Assembly (NCBI RefSeq): GCF_019693445.1
Contig: NZ_JAHRBL010000001.1
Location: 310,001-374,000, forward strand
DNA: 64,000 nucleotides
Reading direction: 5' to 3'
Source of the DNA: Deinococcus aquaedulcis
Lineage (GTDB): Bacteria; Deinococcota; Deinococci; Deinococcales; Deinococcaceae
The stretch's first letter is position 1. Every line of letters begins with the position of its first letter. Positions 59,974 through 64,000 of the stretch are shown here, one piece after another. The position numbers were made by a program, and so were the translations under genes. Below the pieces are notes generated by a model, which was not told where the DNA came from, searched no databases, and was given only the letters and a program-made list of their open reading frames with translations.

Positions 59974-60325
59974 GACAAGAGAGGGTGCGGGTGGCGGGCG
60001 GCGGGGCGCGGGGAGGAGGTGCGACGGAACTTCAGGTGAGCCGATGGCACGGCAGGAAGCGAGCCCGGGAAAATCCGGGGCTGGGGCGATGGAGAAGCGT
60101 CCCTGCGCTCGTCGTGGTCAGCGGTGGAAGAGGAGGAAGCCTGAATCAGCAATGGTTCCGAATCGTGTTCAGGGGAGGCGAGCAGCCCATAAGGGAAACG
60201 TCGTGTAGGCTGCTGAGCCCACTCACCCCCCACCAGCGGCTCACCTGAAGTCCCGCCTTACCTCTTCCCCGCACCCCGCCGCCCGCCACCCGCGCCCCCT
60301 CTTTTTCCACGCCCTACACCCCCCT
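59957..60325. repeat. Long inverted repeat between convergent genes
   Basis: 59981-60043 and 60237-60300 are about 62-bp arms that match at roughly 55 positions (core GCGGGTGGCGGGCGGCGGGG and ACTTCAGGTGAGCCG); weaker pairing extends to 59957 and 60325, into the ends of both neighbouring genes. The 193-nt interior holds its own hairpins (AGCCCGG-GAAAAT-CCGGGGCT near 60062-60082; AGCAGCC...GGCTGCT at 60181-60214). It has no convincing gene. It could be a bidirectional terminator, a MITE-like repeat or a structured RNA. Confidence 0.75.
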
Positions 60326-60901
60326 GTCTAGCACCGCCCGCAGCCCCGCCAGACAGTCGGTGCGGTACTGGGCGAGGTCTGGCGCCGGGTCGGCCAGAAA
60401 GCGCACGCTGAGGCCTTCCACGATGGCGCGCAGCAAGCGGGCGCGGGCTTCGGCGCCGTGCTCGCCAGCCAGCCGCGCCAGTTCCAGATCGGCGGCCAGC
60501 GATTCGCGCAGGGCGGCGCGCTGCACGGCCATCAGTTCGGGGTCGCGGGTGGCGGCGGCCAGAAAGTCCAGCGACACGGTGTAGAAACGCCGGGTGTTCT
60601 CGATGCCGTAAAACTGGTTGTCCACGTAGGCGCGCAGCTTGGCTTCCGGGGTCTGGGCCTGGCGCACGGCGCGGCGGGTGGCCACGGCAATGGTGCGCGA
60701 AAAGCGGCGCATGACGGCCGCCAGCAGCCCCGCGCGGCTGCCGAAGTGGTACACCAGCGTGCCCCGGCTGACCCCGGCGTGCGCGGCGATGTCCGCCAGC
60801 GTCACCCCGGCGTAACCGCGCTCGTAGATCGCCAGATACGCCGCGCGTTCCAGGGCGGCGCGGCGCAGGCGGTCCTGAATGGGGTTGACCTTTCGCGCCA
60901 T
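60314..60901 (-). CDS. TetR family regulator (BetI-like)
   Basis: 195 residues. HTH LADIAAHAGVSRGTLVYHFGSRAGLLAAVMRRF followed by a long helical effector part (FYTVSLDFLAAATRDPELMA). Divergent neighbours are not adjacent; the lrgAB genes lie 50 nt upstream on the same strand and may be a target. Its end lies in the right arm of the inverted repeat. Confidence 0.87.
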   Translation of the reverse strand: MARKVNPIQDRLRRAALERAAYLAIYERGYAGVTLADIAAHAGVSRGTLVYHFGSRAGLLAAVMRRFSRTIAVATRRAVRQAQTPEAKLRAYVDNQFYGIENTRRFYTVSLDFLAAATRDPELMAVQRAALRESLAADLELARLAGEHGAEARARLLRAIVEGLSVRFLADPAPDLAQYRTDCLAGLRAVLDRGV

Positions 60902-60958
60902 AGGGGTTCAGCATCCCGGCTGCCGGGGGGGCGCGTCAACTGCGTGCCCGGCCCGCCG

Positions 60959-61627
60959 TCACCGGTGCCCCAGCGCCAGCAGGCCCACCACCGCCGTGAC
61001 CAGCAGCGCCGCCAGCCCCATGCCCAGCGAGGCCGCTGCGCCCGTCTGCTCGCCTTCCTCACGCGCGCGCGCGGTGCCAATGCCGTGGGCCACCGCGCCA
61101 ATGGCCAGCCCACGCGCCAGCGGATGGCGCACGCCCAGCCGGGTCAGCACCGGGGGCAGCAGCAGCGCGCCCAGCAGCCCGGACAGCACGGCCAGTGTGG
61201 CCGCCAGCGCGGGCGGCGCGTGCGTGAAGGGGGCCAGTTGCAGCGCCACCGGACTGGTGGCTGGAGCGGTTTGCAGGGCGCGGGCGGCTTCGGGGGAGAG
61301 GTGCAGGGCCCGCGCCAGCAGGGCGTTGACGGCCAGCGCCACTCCGGTGCCTGCGGCCCCGCCCAGCACCAGCGCCCGCCACTGCCGGGCCAGCAGCGCC
61401 CGGTGCCGGTACAGGGGAACGGCCAGCGCCACCACCGCTGGGGCCAGCAGACTGGTGAGGGGGCGGGCAGCCTCTGCATAGGTGCTGTACGGGGTGCCGG
61501 ACAGCAGCAGCGCCCCGGCCACGGCCAGGGTGGCGATCAGGGTGGGATTGGCCAGCGGCGTCCGCGTGCGCGCCTGCGCCCACACGCCCAGGGCAAAGGC
61601 CAATAGGGTCAGGGTCAGCCACACCAC
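60959..61627 (-). CDS. lrgB: LrgB/CidB family membrane protein
   Basis: 222 residues, about six membrane segments with family pieces NPTLIATLAVAGALLLSGTPYSTY, LARQWRALVLGGAAGTG, PATSPVALQL and RGLAIGAVAHGIGTARAREEGEQTGAAAS. In Gram-positive bacteria LrgAB act as an antiholin-like pair influencing murein hydrolase activity and, in some species, pyruvate uptake. The partner lrgA lies 4 nt upstream. Confidence 0.9.
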   Translation of the reverse strand: MVWLTLTLLAFALGVWAQARTRTPLANPTLIATLAVAGALLLSGTPYSTYAEAARPLTSLLAPAVVALAVPLYRHRALLARQWRALVLGGAAGTGVALAVNALLARALHLSPEAARALQTAPATSPVALQLAPFTHAPPALAATLAVLSGLLGALLLPPVLTRLGVRHPLARGLAIGAVAHGIGTARAREEGEQTGAAASLGMGLAALLVTAVVGLLALGHR

Positions 61628-61631
61628 CGCG

Positions 61632-62003
61632 TTACGCCCCGGGGCGCAGCAGCCGCCCGGCCAGCAGGCCGGCCGCGCCCGCGCCCAGCAGCAGCGCCGC
61701 TGTCAGGGTCAGCAGCCACAGGCCCCAGGCGGCCCCGGCACTCAGAAACTGCACGGCGCCGGCGGTGGCGGGCACAAACAGCAGGCCCAGCACCCCCAGC
61801 AGGCCATCGGCGGCGGGCTCGATCCAGGCCAGCTTCACCACGCCCAGGCCCAGGGCGGCCCACAGCAGCGCCAGCCCCACCACAGCGCCCGGCAGCGGCA
61901 GTCGCAGCGCGCCCACCAGGGCTTCGCCGGCCGCCGCAAAGCCCAGCAGCACGCCCAGGCCCAGCACAAAACGCACGGCGGGCGGCAGGGGCGGGGTAAT
62001 CAT
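61632..62003 (-). CDS. lrgA: LrgA/CidA holin-like membrane protein
   Basis: 123 residues, four membrane segments (VRFVLGLGVLLGFAAAGEALV, LPLPGAVVGLALLWAALGL, LLGVLGLLFVPATAGAVQFL, a C-terminal LLLGAGAAGLLAGRLL). The L-P-L-P-G-A-V-V-G and FVPATAG motifs are CidA/LrgA-specific. It starts 1 nt after the mtnN stop and precedes lrgB, so the three form one operon. Confidence 0.9.
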   Translation of the reverse strand: MITPPLPPAVRFVLGLGVLLGFAAAGEALVGALRLPLPGAVVGLALLWAALGLGVVKLAWIEPAADGLLGVLGLLFVPATAGAVQFLSAGAAWGLWLLTLTAALLLGAGAAGLLAGRLLRPGA

Positions 62004-62004
62004 C

Positions 62005-62706
62005 TCAGGCGCTGGCCTGCCCGCTCAGGCGCGCGAGCATGCCCCGCACCACCTGTTTGGCGTGGCGGGCCACCTGGGGCATGAATTCGCGGTAATCCAC
62101 CTCGGCGCTCTGGTCGGCGGTGTCGCTGACTGAACGGATCACCACGAACGGCACCTCGGCCTTGGCGCATACCTGGGCCACGGCGGCGCCTTCCATCTCG
62201 GCGCAGGCGGCGCCAAAGGCGGTCCACAGGCGCTGCACGTCCTCGCGCGCGGCGATGAACTGGTCGCCGCTGGCCACGCGGCCTTCCATCACCTGCACGC
62301 CCGGCACCTCGGCGGCGGCTTCCAGGGCCACCGCGCGCAGAATGGGGTCGGCGGCCCAGCTGGCGCTCTCGCCCGGCACCGTGCCCAGCGGGTAATTCAG
62401 GGCTGTCACGTCCACGTCGTGCTGCACGCAGTCGGTGCTCACCACGATGTCGCCCACGCGCAACTCCGGGTGCAGCGCGCCCGCCACCCCGGTAAAGATC
62501 ACCCGGGTGGCGCCCTGCCCCAGCAGGTACGTGGTGGTCATGGCCGCATTCACCTTGCCGATCCCCCCACGCGTGAGCAGCACCGGTACACCCTCCAGCG
62601 CGCCCCGGTGCAGGGTCACGCCCGGAAAGGTCAGGTCCTCACGGGCTTGCAGCTCCGCAAGCAAGACCTCGATTTCTTCGTCCATTGCGCCAATGATCGC
62701 CAGCAT
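62005..62706 (-). CDS. mtnN: 5'-methylthioadenosine/S-adenosylhomocysteine nucleosidase
   Basis: 233 residues. Hydrolyses MTA and SAH, clearing by-products of AdoMet use. Family motifs: AIIGAMDEEIEVL at the start, GVAGALHPELRVGDIVVST, VASGDQFI, ACAEMEGAAVAQV (E for 2'-OH), and catalytic D in VIRSVSDTADQSAEVDY. TATGCT (complement of 62714-62719) precedes ATG 62706; the in-frame ATG at 62718 is within it. It heads the mtnN-lrgA-lrgB operon. Confidence 0.94.
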   Translation of the reverse strand: MLAIIGAMDEEIEVLLAELQAREDLTFPGVTLHRGALEGVPVLLTRGGIGKVNAAMTTTYLLGQGATRVIFTGVAGALHPELRVGDIVVSTDCVQHDVDVTALNYPLGTVPGESASWAADPILRAVALEAAAEVPGVQVMEGRVASGDQFIAAREDVQRLWTAFGAACAEMEGAAVAQVCAKAEVPFVVIRSVSDTADQSAEVDYREFMPQVARHAKQVVRGMLARLSGQASA

Positions 62707-62783
62707 GGCGCCCAGCATAGCGGGGGGCAGCGGGTGAGCGCCGGGGGCGGGGCTCTCATGCGCCGGGGCGTATGCTCGGCGCT

Positions 62784-63983
62784 ATGACGGACGCCCGCCG
62801 CCCAGAGGCCCCCAACCCGCGCGACACGCTGGACACGGCGGCCCTGCGCCACCCCGATTCCTTCAAGTGGACCCTGTACCCCGAAGACGTGATTCCCCTG
62901 TGGATTGCGGATATGGATTACCCGGTGGCCCCACCCATCGTGGCCGCGTTGCAGGCCCGGCTGGCCCACGGCCTGGGCTACGCGCAGCTGCAGGGCGACC
63001 CGGCACTGAAAACGGCCCTGAGCACCAAACTGGCGGCGCAGGGCCTGGGTGGGCTGCCGCCCGAGGGCATCACCTTTCTGCCCGGCGTGGTGCCCGGTAT
63101 CTACGCGGCCGTGCACGCCCTGACCACGCCCGGCGAACTGGTGGTGACCATGACGCCGGTGTACCACCCCTTTCACCTTGCTATTACCGACCAGGGGCGG
63201 CGGGTGTCCGGCGTGGCCCTGCGCGACACAGAAGGCGGCTACGAGATCAACTGGGCGGCGCTGGACGCGGCCTCGCGCGGCGCGCGGCTGCTGCTGCTGT
63301 GCCACCCCCACAACCCCACCGGCCGCGTGTGGACCGCCGACGAACTGCGCCGCTTGCGCGACCTCGTGCTGGCCCGCGATCTGTTCGTGATGAGCGACGA
63401 ACTGCACGCCGACCTGCGCTTTACGGATGAACCCTTTGAAGCCTTCGCCGCTGATCCCCGCGTGCAGAGCCGCACGCTGACCCTGACCGGACCGTGCAAG
63501 GCGTACAACACCGCCGGCCTGGGCATTGGCGCCATGATCAGCCACAACGCCGGGCTGGTGGGGCGTGTGCGGGCGGCTGCCGGCGGCCTGATGGGCCACG
63601 AGAGCGCCCTGAGCGTGACCATGTGGCGCGCGGCCCTGCAGGAGGGCGGCCCCTGGCTGCAGGAGACCCTGGCGTACCTGCGCGGCAACCGCGACCTGCT
63701 GCTGGCCTACGTGCGCGACCACTGGCCCTGGGCGCGCGTGCATGCGCCCCAGGCCACCTATCTGGCGTGGCTGGACCTGCGTGCCCATCCTCGCGCCGGA
63801 GACATGCAGCAGTTTCTGCTGCAGGAGGCCAAGGTGGCGGTGCATGACGGCCCGGTCTTTGCCCACGAGGCCCACAAGCCGCAGTATCAGGGCTTCATCC
63901 GCCTGAACTTTGCCACCAGCCGTGAGCTGCTGGAGGAGGCGCTGGCGCGCATGAACCGGGCATTTGGGGAGGTAAGCGGCTGA
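62784..63983 (+). CDS. patB: MalY/PatB-type cystathionine beta-lyase/aminotransferase
   Basis: 399 residues, PLP fold type I. Start region WTLYPEDVIPLWIADMDYPVAPPI is characteristic of MalY/PatB, as are HPHNPTGRVW, VMSDELHADL and the PLP-lysine in GPCKAYNTAGLG. It probably splits cystathionine to homocysteine. TATGCT at 62771-62776 precedes ATG 62784 by 7 nt. It is divergent from mtnN, another gene of sulfur-methyl metabolism. Confidence 0.92.
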   Translation: MTDARRPEAPNPRDTLDTAALRHPDSFKWTLYPEDVIPLWIADMDYPVAPPIVAALQARLAHGLGYAQLQGDPALKTALSTKLAAQGLGGLPPEGITFLPGVVPGIYAAVHALTTPGELVVTMTPVYHPFHLAITDQGRRVSGVALRDTEGGYEINWAALDAASRGARLLLLCHPHNPTGRVWTADELRRLRDLVLARDLFVMSDELHADLRFTDEPFEAFAADPRVQSRTLTLTGPCKAYNTAGLGIGAMISHNAGLVGRVRAAAGGLMGHESALSVTMWRAALQEGGPWLQETLAYLRGNRDLLLAYVRDHWPWARVHAPQATYLAWLDLRAHPRAGDMQQFLLQEAKVAVHDGPVFAHEAHKPQYQGFIRLNFATSRELLEEALARMNRAFGEVSG

Positions 63984-64000
63984 AGAAGGTGTGGTCTTAC

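Noticed and set aside
59985..60248. An 87-codon ORF spanning the inverted repeat
   Set aside because: Its ends are composed of the repeat arms, with glycine/arginine runs; no domain, and stems dominate the region.

Overview
The window is a GC-rich chromosomal segment that I assign to Deinococcus or a very close relative. The evidence is gene content: cyanophycin synthesis and breakdown, futalosine-route menaquinone synthesis (MqnC), a DR1572-type HelD-like helicase, a T-box on glyQS and an OpcA/Zwf/Gnd operon. It also shows the Deinococcus habit of leaderless genes, with a TANNNT -10 box lying 5-9 nt before the start codon. I saw no rRNA and no CRISPR array.

Layout. 1-7.9 kb: an alpha/beta hydrolase tail, a divergent quinone-reductase-like gene and TetR gene sharing two near-identical palindromic operators, the glyQS operon with a T-box, a secreted protein and a HelD-like helicase. 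8-22.7 kb: dusA, an M42 peptidase, apaG, two paralogous single-domain response regulators, the overlapping cphA-isoaspartyl peptidase-cyanophycinase operon, two tRNAs, then the tightly overlapped run glgA-GNAT-trmJ-histidine kinase, and a TrmB-type regulator. 22.8-36.6 kb: tRNA-Ala and tRNA-Met, followed by a 13.7-kb integrative element inserted at the 3' half of tRNA-Met and bounded by 46-bp repeats. 36.6-64 kb: core genes again (Nif3-like, tmk, glutaminyl cyclase, queG, GH43, gnd-zwf-opcA, mqnC, cysS, lysR, phoU-like, oligoendopeptidase F, sppA, a globin fusion, cytochrome c, a BtuF-like protein, TetR, mtnN-lrgA-lrgB, and a MalY/PatB-type lyase).

The integrative element encodes a tyrosine integrase, a small HTH/excisionase-like protein, a large SF2 helicase with a possible nuclease-like C-terminus, a protein with the A, B and C motifs of single-subunit/family-A polymerases, a PD-(D/E)XK nuclease-like protein, a complete NotI-like restriction-modification system (endonuclease, controller protein, C-box, methyltransferase), a PIN-domain protein, a broken IS5-type transposase and one unknown gene. 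It therefore looks like a genome-defence island. The helicase/Xis side and the polymerase side carry the same 17-bp motif at exactly the same distance from their promoters, which suggests they form one co-regulated system.

Outside the element the most notable item is the cysS leader. A leaderless 8-codon peptide with tandem Cys codons is followed by a hairpin and T6, a probable cysteine-responsive attenuator. Also notable are a truncated haemoglobin fused to a class I amidotransferase-like domain that has lost its catalytic cysteine, and a roughly 90-bp-armed inverted repeat between two convergent genes.
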